Assembly (NCBI GenBank): GCA_910585905.1
Contig: CAJUID010000004.1
Span: 103,562-167,561 of the forward strand
Length of the DNA: 64,000 bases
Source: an uncultured Lachnospiraceae bacterium
GTDB taxonomy: Bacteria > Bacillota > Clostridia > Lachnospirales > Lachnospiraceae
Reading direction: 5' to 3'
Shown here: positions 18,082-26,805 of the stretch, in pieces
How the letters are laid out: every line of letters starts with the position of its first letter
Numbering within the stretch: position 1 is the stretch's first letter
Position numbers and translations under genes: made by a program
The notes under the pieces: generated by a model
The model's database searches: none
What the model saw: the letters and a program-made list of their open reading frames with translations, nothing else
Told to the model about the DNA's origin: nothing

Positions 18082-18909
18082 TCACTCTATGCAGTGAACT
18101 ATGGTTCCCCTCTTTTCTAATTTGTGAATCACTTTGGGTGTCACCGGAACAAAGCATAAGCGGACGCTTTCACCATAGGCAAAATACGGGTACACGCCTA
18201 TCCCCTCCCGATAAAAAAGATTGCTGGGAGGGTTTCCGCTATCAAATCCCTTTGCGTTAGGAAATATATTTTTATATGCCAAACGGTTCAACCTTTTATA
18301 GAGTTTAGTAATCTCTTTGTCCGATAAATCTGGATAAAATACTTTCAAAGTGTAAAAGCAGAGTTCCTCATACTTCTGATACATCACCTTGGTATAACTA
18401 TGGTCGTCAAAATTTACAGTTAGCTCTCTAATTGCTTTCTCATTTTGCAGCGTATAAATTGTAATTGTTGGCAGAGTCCACATCTTTTTATCCGCTGTAT
18501 ATTCGTAATGAACCCTTCCAGTATGCTTTCCAAAATCTTGAATATACGAATACCATTCTGAATATGGCAATATATAGTCAGCCCCTTTGTCACGGTGATA
18601 ATATTTATTGTAATCTTCTATAAAATCCTCAATTGTAATTGTAAATTTTAAATTCCCTTTTTTATCCTTTCTGGCCTCAATCTGACGCTTTTTTGTGTAT
18701 TCCTTTTGCTCCTCTCCCCCATCCCTGTTAATTTTCCTAATGTTTGTTGTCTCTGTAACTTTAGGTTTCTTAACCGGGGTAATCACCCTATCCCCATTTT
18801 TCGGAAAGAAAATAATACAAATCATAATGGCTGCTATCACCATTCCAACAAAGGCCGCACATATTCCACAAAACCATCTTTTCATTTTTCTGCCATTCCC
18901 ATATTTCAT
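18082..18909 (-). CDS. Membrane-anchored protein of unknown function
   Basis: About 275 residues. A basic N-terminus and one hydrophobic helix (about 10-32) place the rest outside the cell. A Lys/Arg/Glu-rich linker (about 35-75) precedes a soluble domain with many aromatic residues (ADYILPYSEWYSYIQDFG, VYPYFAYGESVRLCFVP). I do not recognise the family. The ATG at 18909 is preferred because GGAG lies seven bases before it; a frame opening at 18921 starts in the flanking repeat and has no site. It shares its upstream element, in the same position and orientation, with the gene at 19363-20517, so the two are probably regulated alike or were placed by the same duplication. Confidence 0.7.
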   Translation of the reverse strand: MKYGNGRKMKRWFCGICAAFVGMVIAAIMICIIFFPKNGDRVITPVKKPKVTETTNIRKINRDGGEEQKEYTKKRQIEARKDKKGNLKFTITIEDFIEDYNKYYHRDKGADYILPYSEWYSYIQDFGKHTGRVHYEYTADKKMWTLPTITIYTLQNEKAIRELTVNFDDHSYTKVMYQKYEELCFYTLKVFYPDLSDKEITKLYKRLNRLAYKNIFPNAKGFDSGNPPSNLFYREGIGVYPYFAYGESVRLCFVPVTPKVIHKLEKRGTIVHCIE

Positions 18910-18921
18910 ATAAATCTCCAT

Positions 18922-19033
18922 TCCGCCTTTGGCGGCTCAAATAGTGATGAAAAATGCTGATTTTGCATTTTTCCTGTGTGAAATTTAATATATCTTAGGT
19001 AGCTTTTTTGCGCCTTAGATATATTTTTCACAC
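18922..19033. repeat. Family B repeat, copy 1
   Basis: 112 bases, nearly identical to 20531-20641. Three stems are visible: CCGCCTTTGGCGG; GAAAAATGC against GCATTTTTC; and a long one, GTGTGAAA plus ATATATCTTAGG, pairing with CCTTAGATATAT plus TTTCACAC. It touches the start region of the preceding minus-strand gene and may supply its promoter or an RNA structure. Confidence 0.8.
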
Positions 19034-19071
19034 TAACCTCTATCAGATCCAAATACATGTTTTATCGTCAA

Positions 19072-19209
19072 GTCAAATACCCCGCTGCAAGCAACGGGGC
19101 ATGACTTAGCTTCTTTTTAGCAAGTTCGCCCCAGAGGGGCGGGGTATTTGACCCTCGCGGCAGTCGCCAAATGCGAGCAAGCTCGCGCTTGGCTCGTTGC
19201 TTCGCGGGA
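19072..19209. repeat. Family A repeat, copy 1
   Basis: Two hairpins in a row. The first has exact ends GTCAAATACCCCGC (19072-19085) and GCGGGGTATTTGAC (19139-19152). The second contains GTCGCCAAATGCGAGC and GCTCGCGCTTGGC, then GCTCGTTGCTTCGCGGG. The right part matches the element at 25107-25231. It sits in a 453-base gap that otherwise holds only A+T-rich sequence and the family B copy. Confidence 0.8.
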
Positions 19210-19362
19210 ATAAACCTATTTTAAATTTACAGTTATCCCATCAAAAGCATGTCTCTTTATACAACTATTAAATCTGTAATAGTTTTGTATCAAGCAGTCA
19301 AATAAAAAACAGCTCCACTATCCTGTTATTTACGGAATAATAACTACTCTATATGAAAATAC

Positions 19363-20517
19363 TTAAAAACGTACAACTTCAACCACCTTCACCGGCTCAG
19401 CAGGTGTAAGGTCATTTACAGCAGAATACATATTAGAGTAAAATACATCCCGCCAGCTGACAGATGCATCATCTGTCAGATAGTATACAACTTCTGATTC
19501 ACCCTCTTTTTTTACCTTGCTCTCTAACAAATACTTTGCCTGTGTTACCCCACCCTCAAGATCATGTATTCCATCTGAACCAACAAAATCTTGTAATATA
19601 TAGTACCTTAATCCATCATAGCAAATATAACTATAATATATGGACCCTGCCTGATCTGGCTGGGCATTTTCCAAACTATTATAGTTTCCTATAATAATGG
19701 ACGCAGATTGTCCTTTTTGAACTTTCTTGTAAAATGCATCCCACACTTTACGATTAAAATCCCTTGAACCAGCGCTAGAAAGATATTTGCCCACATAAAT
19801 ATTTTCACATTCTGTAGCTTTTTTGTAAGAGTTCGGAAGCTCCATAAGCTCTTTTTTCATTTCTGCCTCTTCAAATGAAGAGGGCAAATTTTTGTCCAAA
19901 GGCATTTTCCCTTTTTCATAATAGGCAGAATGATCCATCAAAAACTGCAAATCAGACGCACTTGCACCAAAACTTTTAGCAACAGATAATTTCGCTGCAT
20001 TACAAATTTTGCGGTCAATAAAACCTTGATCCTGCACCATTGACCAGTCATATAAAAGTGTCTTCATCTCTGCGTACCCACCAGCCTGAATTTCTGGATA
20101 CTTCCACTCTATCTGGCTGATACCTGGCATCAATGCCAAAATAATTGCAGAATAATCCCCCGTCAACCTCTGAAAACTATTAGGACGGTTTATATTAACA
20201 TAATACTGTATCTTCAAGATACCTTTCTCCACAGCAAAAGTAAACGGTTCCCTATCCCCGTCAAGTCCCTGATACAAAAACACCTCATCAATCACTTGAT
20301 ACAATAGCTCCTCGATTCCCTGCTTATTAGAAATATCTAGTACCTTCAAGGCATATAGTTGCTCCGCCTGTCTTGTATGCCTGCCATCCCTGCGCATCAA
20401 AATTCGGTTTATGCCCTTTGACCAACCATCCGTTCCACAAAGAATTCCAGCAAAAAGCAGAAAAAATACCATTGTCAAAATAAGTCCCATTATACATTTC
20501 TTCAATAACATCTTCAT
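19363..20517 (-). CDS. Membrane-anchored protein of unknown function
   Basis: About 384 residues. One N-terminal helix (about 5-27) is followed by an extracytoplasmic region without a motif I can name. A stretch ending ALMPGISQIEWKYPEIQ is faintly like DUF4825-type domains seen next to BlaR-like proteins, but this is not strong enough for a call. The C-terminal part (YYSYICYDGLRYYILQDF, EVVYYLTDDASVSWRDVF) looks like a compact alpha/beta domain. The ATG at 20517 has GGAGG seven bases upstream; a frame opening at 20577 begins inside the family B repeat. It shares its upstream element with the preceding minus-strand gene. Confidence 0.72.
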   Translation of the reverse strand: MKMLLKKCIMGLILTMVFFLLFAGILCGTDGWSKGINRILMRRDGRHTRQAEQLYALKVLDISNKQGIEELLYQVIDEVFLYQGLDGDREPFTFAVEKGILKIQYYVNINRPNSFQRLTGDYSAIILALMPGISQIEWKYPEIQAGGYAEMKTLLYDWSMVQDQGFIDRKICNAAKLSVAKSFGASASDLQFLMDHSAYYEKGKMPLDKNLPSSFEEAEMKKELMELPNSYKKATECENIYVGKYLSSAGSRDFNRKVWDAFYKKVQKGQSASIIIGNYNSLENAQPDQAGSIYYSYICYDGLRYYILQDFVGSDGIHDLEGGVTQAKYLLESKVKKEGESEVVYYLTDDASVSWRDVFYSNMYSAVNDLTPAEPVKVVEVVRF

Positions 20518-20530
20518 TCTAATCCTCCAT

Positions 20531-20641
20531 GCCGCCTTTGGCGGCTCAAATAGTGATGAAAAATGCTGATTTTGCATTTTTCCTGTGTGAAATTAATATA
20601 TCTTAGGTAGCTTTTTTGCTGCCTTAGATATATTTTCACAC
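20531..20641. repeat. Family B repeat, copy 2
   Basis: 111 bases, nearly the same as 18922-19033 with only a few differences (one base fewer after GTGTGAAA, TGCTGCC for TGCGCC). It ends 14 bases before the ATG of the minus-strand gene, the same placement as copy 1. Confidence 0.8.
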
Positions 20642-20695
20642 TATTCTCCTTACGCAAAGTTGACTACTCCTAATATCGTATACACGTCACCAAAG

Positions 20696-20725
20696 TTTGA
20701 CTTTCCCCATTTTTTGAAGAGGAAG
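20696..20725. repeat. Family C repeat, copy 2 (partial)
   Basis: TTTGACTTTCCCCATTTTTT then GAAGAGG. The part after GAAGAG diverges from the other copies. It lies in the 400-base gap between two divergent genes, about 190 bases upstream of prfC. Confidence 0.6.
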
Positions 20726-20916
20726 CCAAAGCCATCAAAGGACTTGAAAGCCCTATTAAATTATATTATAATATAAAATTGTTGTTTTACAAACATAATT
20801 TGGGTGATACGCTCACCCAGATTCATTGAAAACCGCTAAGGGACTGTAAAAACATGATTTTAAGTACATGAATAATTTATTAATCCAGTTCCTAATAAGC
20901 AGCATGGAGGTTACCT

Positions 20917-22515
20917 ATGGCAAACAATACCATTACGAATGAAATAGAAAAACGCAGAACCTTTGCAATTATTTCCCATCCAGATGCCGGAAAAACAACT
21001 CTCACAGAAAAGTTTCTTTTATATGGAGGTGCCATCAACACCGCTGGCTCTGTCAAAGGAAAAGCAAACTCTAAATATGCCGTCTCAGACTGGATGGAGA
21101 TTGAAAAGGAACGTGGTATCTCGGTCACATCCTCGGTACTGCAATTTGACTATAATGGATTCTGTATAAATATCCTAGATACGCCAGGACACCAGGACTT
21201 CTCAGAAGACACTTACCGTACACTGATGGCAGCAGACTCTGCAGTTATGGTAATTGATGCATCAAAAGGTGTGGAGGCACAAACTATCAAGCTCTTTAAA
21301 GTTTGCGTCATGCGGCATATCCCAATTTTTACATTTATTAATAAAATGGATAGAGATGCGAGAGATTCTTTCGAGCTACTGGATGACATTGAATCCGTGC
21401 TTGGCATCCGCACCTGCCCGGTTAACTGGCCTATCGGCTCAGGAAAAAGTTTTAAAGGAATCTATGACCGTAAAGCAAAAACTGTCCGCACATTTGAATC
21501 GGTTTCAACTGGCGGCTCCAAATCTGCTGCAGAAACAGACTTTAATATAGAAGATTCTGAATTAAAGGAACTCGTAACAGACGATTTATATAACCAGCTT
21601 GTGGAAGAAATTGGACTTTTAGACGGAGCCAGCGACCCACTTGATCTGGAGCTTGTGCAAAAGGGGGAGCTTTCCCCTGTATTTTTCGGTTCTGCACTTA
21701 CTACTTTTGGTGTAGAAACATTTTTAAAATATTTCCTTGAAATGACTACTTCCCCTCTTCCAAGACTATCTAATGAGGGAATCATTGACCCGGTTGAAAA
21801 TGATTTTTCTGCCTTTGTTTTTAAAATCCAGGCCAACATGAACAAATCACACCGAGACAGAATTGCCTTTATGCGAATTTGTTCTGGTAAATTTAATGCA
21901 GAAAAAGAAGTATTCCATGTGCAGAGCGGACGGAAATTGAAGTTATCGCAGCCTCAGCAAATTATGGCTCAGGATCGCCAAGTTATCCAGGAAGCATATG
22001 CCGGAGATGTAATTGGCGTATTCGACCCAGGCATTTTCTCTATCGGTGATACCTTAACGCTGCCTGGCAACAAATTTGAATATGAAGGAATTCCAACTTT
22101 TGCGCCAGAACATTTCTGCCGTGTTGTACAGCTAAACTCTATGAAACGCAAGCAGTTTGTCAAAGGAATTACACAGATTGCACAGGAAGGCGCTATTCAG
22201 ATTTTTCAAGAATACTCCGCTGGAATGTCCGAAATTATCGTGGGAGTAGTCGGCGTTCTACAGTTTGATGTATTAAAATACCGTTTAGAAAATGAATACG
22301 GCTGCGAAATCCGCCTAGAATCCCTGCCATATGGATATATCCGCTGGGTAGGCGATCCATCAACAGACGTTACAAAACTAAAAAGACTTAATAATGTCAA
22401 AACAGTAAAAGATATGAAAGGAAATCCTCTCCTTCTTTTTGTGAATGATTGGATGATCCGAATGGTTTTAGAAGATAACGAAGGATTGGAACTTCTGGAA
22501 TTTAAGAAAAACTAG
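20917..22515 (+). CDS. prfC: Peptide chain release factor 3
   Basis: 532 residues, full length. The GTPase recycles RF1/RF2 from the ribosome after termination. The G domain has SHPDAGKTTLTEK (P loop, near 20-32), DTPGHQDF (near 90) and NKMDRD (near 145), followed by beta-barrel domains II and III, ending with the RF3-specific C-terminal domain (VGVVGVLQFDVLKYRLENEY). GGAGG lies six bases before the ATG. A single plus-strand gene with its own terminator, unrelated to the neighbouring anchored proteins. Confidence 0.97.
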   Translation: MANNTITNEIEKRRTFAIISHPDAGKTTLTEKFLLYGGAINTAGSVKGKANSKYAVSDWMEIEKERGISVTSSVLQFDYNGFCINILDTPGHQDFSEDTYRTLMAADSAVMVIDASKGVEAQTIKLFKVCVMRHIPIFTFINKMDRDARDSFELLDDIESVLGIRTCPVNWPIGSGKSFKGIYDRKAKTVRTFESVSTGGSKSAAETDFNIEDSELKELVTDDLYNQLVEEIGLLDGASDPLDLELVQKGELSPVFFGSALTTFGVETFLKYFLEMTTSPLPRLSNEGIIDPVENDFSAFVFKIQANMNKSHRDRIAFMRICSGKFNAEKEVFHVQSGRKLKLSQPQQIMAQDRQVIQEAYAGDVIGVFDPGIFSIGDTLTLPGNKFEYEGIPTFAPEHFCRVVQLNSMKRKQFVKGITQIAQEGAIQIFQEYSAGMSEIIVGVVGVLQFDVLKYRLENEYGCEIRLESLPYGYIRWVGDPSTDVTKLKRLNNVKTVKDMKGNPLLLFVNDWMIRMVLEDNEGLELLEFKKN

Positions 22516-22615
22516 ATTTTTTACAGAAACTACTTCACAGAATCGCCCCAAAATCCAGAACATCTATCCAAATATCACCTTTAATTTAAATATTTCCAAA
22601 TCACCAGATAAACTC

Positions 22616-22655
22616 AAAAACCAGATGCTAAGAACTACCGCATCTGGTTTTATAT
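22616..22655. terminator. Bidirectional terminator between prfC and the PadR gene
   Basis: AACCAGATGC (22619-22628) pairs with GCATCTGGTT (22640-22649). On the plus strand TTTTATATTT follows; on the minus strand TTTTTGAG follows. It serves both converging transcripts. Confidence 0.85.
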
Positions 22656-22964
22656 TTATATCCCCAATTGCTTTACAATCTCTTTTAACTGTTCCCAATC
22701 ACAAATTTGGGATTGCAATGTTTCTAAACCTCTCTCAGTAATATTATAATATTTTCTTTTCGGCCCACCCGATTCCTCACCATAATAAACTGCGGCAGCC
22801 CCCTCCTTCCCCAATCTTCTTAAGATTGCATAAAAGGTACTGTCATTCACCTCTGGAAATAATACCCGCATTTCTTTCATTAGATGATATCCATAATAAT
22901 CTTTTTGGGACAGTTTATATAATAAACACATCTCCAAAACGCCTTTTTTAATCTGTGCATTCAA
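22656..22964 (-). CDS. PadR-family transcriptional regulator
   Basis: 102 residues, a minimal PadR repressor. The winged helix (about 8-80) shows KKGVLEMCLLYKLSQKDYYGYHLMKEM, PEVNDSTFYAILRRLGKEG and the wing YYNITERGLETL. It lies directly after the HAAS-domain membrane protein gene (5 bases), so the two form an operon. In most genomes the padR gene comes first; here it is second. It probably controls its own operon, but no operator is evident upstream of 23758. Confidence 0.92.
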   Translation of the reverse strand: MNAQIKKGVLEMCLLYKLSQKDYYGYHLMKEMRVLFPEVNDSTFYAILRRLGKEGAAAVYYGEESGGPKRKYYNITERGLETLQSQICDWEQLKEIVKQLGI

Positions 22965-22969
22965 TAATT

Positions 22970-23758
22970 TTAATTCCTCTCTCTATGTTTTATAAATAAC
23001 CCATAAAAGAACAACACGATAAGACAAACTAGATAAGGCATAAATACAAATTCTGCTCCCATTACAGTATCTATCCTTTTTAAAAAGTCAATATATAAAA
23101 ATAGTCCACAAATAACAGATATACCCTGCATGGCAAGAAAGAACATTTTTATATTTCCACAAATCATCTTTTTTAGAAAGAAAATAGTCGCAAAAAAGAA
23201 GACAGTGATCAAAGCATAAATTCCGCATATAATATAGTTCCCTGCAAGCATTGCAGATGATGTACGTAAAATTCCAGGCACAATCCCCAAAGTACATACA
23301 TGCAAAAATAGTACAGCCATAAAAAGTACAAGCTGTCCCCTGACAAAGGCATCCGTCTTTGCTTTTGTTTGTTCCAAAACCCCAACAACACAATTATTTC
23401 CTGCCAAAAACCAAATAAAAATAGAACATAATAGAACAAAAAGATTCGTGGCAATAGAAAATGAAAAAACAGAAAAGCAGATAATAATAGAAGCAACACA
23501 TGCCGCAAGCAACAACCCTTTTGCCATTACAGCCCGCCTTCTCTTTTTCTCAACCAAATCTCGTTCCCCTATCAACTCCTCTGCTACTTTCTCTGGCAAA
23601 CCACATTGCTTCATCACTTCCTCCTCAGATAATCCACTAAAACGTGCAGATTCAAAGTAGGAATTAAATTCTTCAATAGTTTCTCTGATTTCCGAAGAAC
23701 TAAAATGCCAAAACATTGCTCTTTTCACATCAAGCAAATATTTCTCCTTCCCCATCAT
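22970..23758 (-). CDS. HAAS-domain (DUF1700-like) membrane protein
   Basis: About 262 residues. The first 80 hold the HAAS signature: KYLLDVKRAMFWHF, IEEFNSYFESARFSGLSEEEVMKQCGLPEKVAEELIGE. Six hydrophobic helices follow (about 85-255). Proteins of this type pair with PadR regulators and are thought to affect membrane or transporter regulation, but no activity is proven. The start is set at the ATG giving MMGKEKYLL, eight bases after AGGAGG; a longer frame opening at 23782 covers that site. Its predicted promoter region faces the divergent GntR operon. Confidence 0.85.
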   Translation of the reverse strand: MMGKEKYLLDVKRAMFWHFSSSEIRETIEEFNSYFESARFSGLSEEEVMKQCGLPEKVAEELIGERDLVEKKRRRAVMAKGLLLAACVASIIICFSVFSFSIATNLFVLLCSIFIWFLAGNNCVVGVLEQTKAKTDAFVRGQLVLFMAVLFLHVCTLGIVPGILRTSSAMLAGNYIICGIYALITVFFFATIFFLKKMICGNIKMFFLAMQGISVICGLFLYIDFLKRIDTVMGAEFVFMPYLVCLIVLFFYGLFIKHRERN

Positions 23759-23952
23759 AAGCACTACCTCCTTCCACCGCATACCTATAGCTTGATGCTG
23801 CTTTCATCAGCATCAACATAAGTAAAAAACATTTCCTAAGTTATTTAGTTTTGGAGAAAACATCTTTTGCCCCAATACCTTATAAAACCATTATAACAAC
23901 TATTATTCAAAAGTCAATAGTAATAAAAAGTAGTTTTTGTCAAGCCAGAACG

Positions 23953-24006
23953 TTGACGAACGGCAATCTCCATGCTATACTGTACTTACTATACATGAAC
24001 AGTAAG
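23953..24006 (+). promoter_or_regulatory. Promoter and likely self-operator of the GntR/ABC operon
   Basis: TTGACG (23953-23958), 17 bases, TATACT (23976-23981): a strong sigma-A promoter. Overlapping the -10 and start site is a dyad, CTTACT at 23985-23990 and AGTAAG at 24001-24006, with an outer ACTGT/ACAGT pair (23979-23983 and 23999-24003). YtrA-type regulators bind such sites in their own promoters, so autorepression is likely. Confidence 0.75.
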
Positions 24007-24035
24007 GCAGAGGCTAAGAGAAGGAAAGCACAAGA

Positions 24036-24413
24036 ATGAATATTATTATCTCAAACCAATCGGGAGTACCAATTTATGAGCAGATTAAAGAGCAAATCAA
24101 GGTGGCTATTTTGTCGGGGACTATAGCCGAAAATGATCCTCTACCATCGCTTCGCCAGCTTGCTCGTGATTTGCAGGTGAGTTTGGTGACTACTACCAGA
24201 GCATACAGTGAATTAGAATTAGAGGGGTTTGTCCAGACAATGCCTGGAAAGGGCGTGTATGTAAAAAAAATCAATGATGTTTTTATTCGAGAAAAATACT
24301 TGAAAGATACCGAAAAAGCCTTGTCTACTGCTATTCAGTGCGGAAAGCTGGCTGGCTTATCAATAAATGATCTTCATAAAATACTTGACACGATTGAGGG
24401 GGCAAGCGAATGA
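24036..24413 (+). CDS. GntR-family regulator, YtrA type
   Basis: 125 residues: a winged helix-turn-helix (about 10-78) with GVPIYEQIKEQIKVAILSG, PLPSLRQLARDLQVSLVTTTRAYSELE and GFVQTMPGKGVYV, then a short C-terminal helical dimerisation region rather than a ligand-binding domain. This length is typical of the YtrA subfamily, which represses ABC transporter operons induced by cell-wall antibiotics. AAGGA lies before the ATG, and the stop overlaps the start of the transporter ATPase by four bases (ATGA), so the two are translationally coupled. Confidence 0.93.
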   Translation: MNIIISNQSGVPIYEQIKEQIKVAILSGTIAENDPLPSLRQLARDLQVSLVTTTRAYSELELEGFVQTMPGKGVYVKKINDVFIREKYLKDTEKALSTAIQCGKLAGLSINDLHKILDTIEGASE

Positions 24414-25386
24414 ATAATGTAATTGAAATATCCAACCTTAGAAAACAGTATAAGAATTTTTTACTGGATGACATCAGTTTTTCAGTTCCCGGCGGTTTTG
24501 TCTGCGGTTTTATCGGGGAAAACAGCGCAGGGAAAACTACTACTTTGAAACTTATTTTAGGTATGGTAATGAAAGACGGCGGCAACATCACTCTGTTTGG
24601 CAAGCCCGCGGATGACGTGTCATTAAAAGAAGATATCGGTGTTCTATTTGAGCAACCATATTACCAAGAAGACTGGACACCTATTTACATTGAAAAGGCG
24701 ATGCGCCCTTTCTATAAAAAATGGAGTAGCACAACCTTTCATCAATACTTGGAGCGATTTTCTCTTGACCCGAAACAGAAATACAAGACAATGTCGCGTG
24801 GTATGAAAATGAAACTGGCTATGGCCGTCACATTGGCGCATGACGCAAAGTTGTTATTACTTGATGAACCAACTTCCGGGCTTGATCCTGTTGGCCGTGA
24901 AGAAATACTTGGAATTTTCCGGGACTACATGATAAAAGAAAACCGAACAATATTTTTCTCTACACATATAACCAGCGATCTTGATAAAATTGCTGATTAT
25001 GTCACCTATATCAAAAATGGTAAAATTATTTATAATGGCCTAAAAGATGAATTAATTGATAGGTATTGTTTAGTTCGAGGCGGAACTGGGGATTTGCCAC
25101 AATCAACAACCCCGCTGCAAGCAACGGGGTATCAAACTTGCAACGCTGCAGAGCAGCGGGGTATGTGACCCGCGCGCAGTCGCCAAGTGCAAGCAAGCTT
25201 GCGTTTGGCTCGTTGCGTACGCGAGAATCAAAGCGTAAACAAATATTGGGACTGCGAGAACATCCAGGTGGTTTTGATGGCATGATTGAGATAAAAGATA
25301 TTGCAGGATTTCCCACAAGTGTGATAACGGAAACCGTTTCACTTGATGATATTATGGTACGAATAAGCAAGGAGGTAAATAAATAA
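24410..25386 (+). pseudogene. ABC transporter ATP-binding protein gene broken by a 125-bp insertion
   Basis: The first part (24410-25105) encodes a normal ABC ATPase: Walker A GENSAGKTTT (near 37-46), signature SRGMKMKLAMAV, Walker B LLLLDEPTSGLDPVGRE and the switch histidine in FFSTHITSD. After GTGDLPQS the frame runs into repeat sequence and stops at 25168. The missing C-terminus (KRKQILGLREHPGGFDGMIE and onward to SLDDIMVRISKEVNK) is encoded in another frame from 25231 to the TAA at 25384-25386. Deleting 125 bases between the two AATCAA copies joins the codons exactly as Gln-Ser-Lys-Arg-Lys. As it stands a truncated protein with 21 foreign residues would be made. The ATPase core is complete, so some activity is possible. 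The distal stop overlaps the permease start. Confidence 0.88.
25107..25231. mobile_element. Family A palindromic element inserted in the ABC ATPase gene
   Basis: 125 bases including one of two AATCAA copies (25101-25106 and 25226-25231), consistent with a 6-bp target duplication. Two hairpins: CCCCGCTGC with GCAGCGGGG (and an inner CCCCG/CGGGG), and GCCAAGTGCAAGC with GCTTGCGTTTGGC, then CTCGTTGCGTACGCGAG. No coding capacity, so movement would need a transposase from elsewhere. Related copies lie at 19072, 27055 and 30193. Confidence 0.8.
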
Positions 25387-26048
25387 TGATACAAATAGCT
25401 CTGCTTGATTGGAAAGCGATAAAATACTTTCATCTGCGAATTTTTTTACTCCCTATTATTTCGCTGGCTGCCGGTTTTATATTGGCATTATTAGTTATTC
25501 CAACAAATGTATTTATGTTCTTGTTTTTTTCGGTTAATACGTTTGCGGTTGAGGAAAAAGGAGACCTAAACAAGCTTTATTTGACACTGCCAATCAAGCG
25601 TTCTTCTGTTGTGGGCGGCAGATATGTTTTATCCATTGGTATGGGAATGGCTGGGTTAATTACTGGTATCCCTCTAGCTATTCTCGCAGACCACTTTTCG
25701 CTGTCACATTATTATGGCCCGATTGGATGGTTTTTGCCCATTGTGTCGATAAGCTATCTGCTATTTTCTGTTTTCAATCTTTGCATGTTCCCAATCCTGT
25801 TCAAGTTGGGATACAGTAAAGGGAAATTCTGGGGAATGCTTGTACCGCTCGCTCTTTTTTCAGCGCTGTATGATGCGTGGATCATTATTTCTTCTCTGCC
25901 GGGAAATGAATATCTGCTCTTTAATGCCCTTGAATATGCCAGTAAGAATATGTTCTTAGTTAATGGCTGCATTTTTCTTGCTGCTACTTTGATTTTGCTA
26001 TTTTCATTTTTGCTCTCAAAAAAGCTATATACCAATAGAGAATTTTAA
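25386..26048 (+). CDS. ABC-2 type transporter permease
   Basis: 220 residues with six hydrophobic helices and the ABC-2 feature of a loop after helix two (VEEKGDLNKLYLTLPIKRSSVVGGRYV, near 55-80), typical of permeases paired with YtrB-like ATPases. Its ATG overlaps the TAA of the ATPase tail (TAATG), and an AGGAGG lies upstream. Translation would normally depend on ribosomes finishing the ATPase; with that gene broken, most ribosomes stop 220 bases earlier, so expression of this permease may be reduced. Substrate unknown; wall-active antibiotic response is the usual role of such operons. Confidence 0.88.
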   Translation: MIQIALLDWKAIKYFHLRIFLLPIISLAAGFILALLVIPTNVFMFLFFSVNTFAVEEKGDLNKLYLTLPIKRSSVVGGRYVLSIGMGMAGLITGIPLAILADHFSLSHYYGPIGWFLPIVSISYLLFSVFNLCMFPILFKLGYSKGKFWGMLVPLALFSALYDAWIIISSLPGNEYLLFNALEYASKNMFLVNGCIFLAATLILLFSFLLSKKLYTNREF

Positions 26049-26309
26049 TTAATAAGGTATCTAAATAGAATGCTTTAAGAAAGTTTACCAGCAAAGCGTC
26101 GTTGATGCGGTTGAGATTTAGATTAATACAAAGACCGACATCAATTCTATATTTCTATATTTCACAGAAATAGAAACGCAGCGGGCTTTACGCCACTTCC
26201 CGATAAAAAAATTCTCTAAATCAACTATGCAGCAGACCTTTCCTCTACTAGCAAACACCCCTTTATCCCATTCAAAACTACTTAATATTTTAGTTTAAAA
26301 AACATATGT

Positions 26310-26769
26310 TCAATTCGCCTCTCCAAAATAGCTATCCTCGTCATACTCCTCTTCTGGTGTTACATGTAAAGAGCCATATGATTTGATATAGCCACAACCC
26401 TTAATCCCAGCAACATCGCGCATCTCTTCCGTAAAATAATAAGCACTAACCACATCATTTTTCTTTACTTCAATTGGTTCATACCCTGTTAAAGCTTCTT
26501 CTAAAATGGGATCACGGAATGAATAACCATTGTATTGAATAGCTAGGCTGCTTCCTTTTGGATAATCCCCCCCAGATCCCATATTATATCTACCAATACT
26601 AGATTATCTTCTACAATCTTTGTTACCCTGCCAATCACTGACCAGCCGTGGGCATTTCCTACCATCTCGGATTTCTTTCTTCCTGCTTATCCATGATGTA
26701 CCTGATACATATTACACTTGCTATTACAAATATAAGAACACTTACTATTCGTAACCGCTTTCTTTTCAT
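26310..26769 (-). pseudogene. Frameshifted gene for a small membrane-anchored protein
   Basis: A good start exists at 26769 (GGAGG six bases before ATG) and encodes a basic N-terminus plus one membrane helix (MKRKRLRIVSVLIFVIAS). The frame ends at a TAG after about 36 codons. The second frame continues with WSVIGRVTKIVEDNLVLVDI, and a third frame carries the last 90 residues (MGSGGDYPKGSSLAIQYNGY to YFGEAN). Two frameshifts therefore split one gene; adding a single base within ATAATATGG would rejoin the last two parts. No family recognised. The final 90-codon frame has no ribosome binding site of its own, so I treat it as part of the pseudogene. Confidence 0.6.
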
Positions 26770-26805
26770 TAAATACCTCCCCCTCCTCCTAAAGAACATG
26801 ACGCT

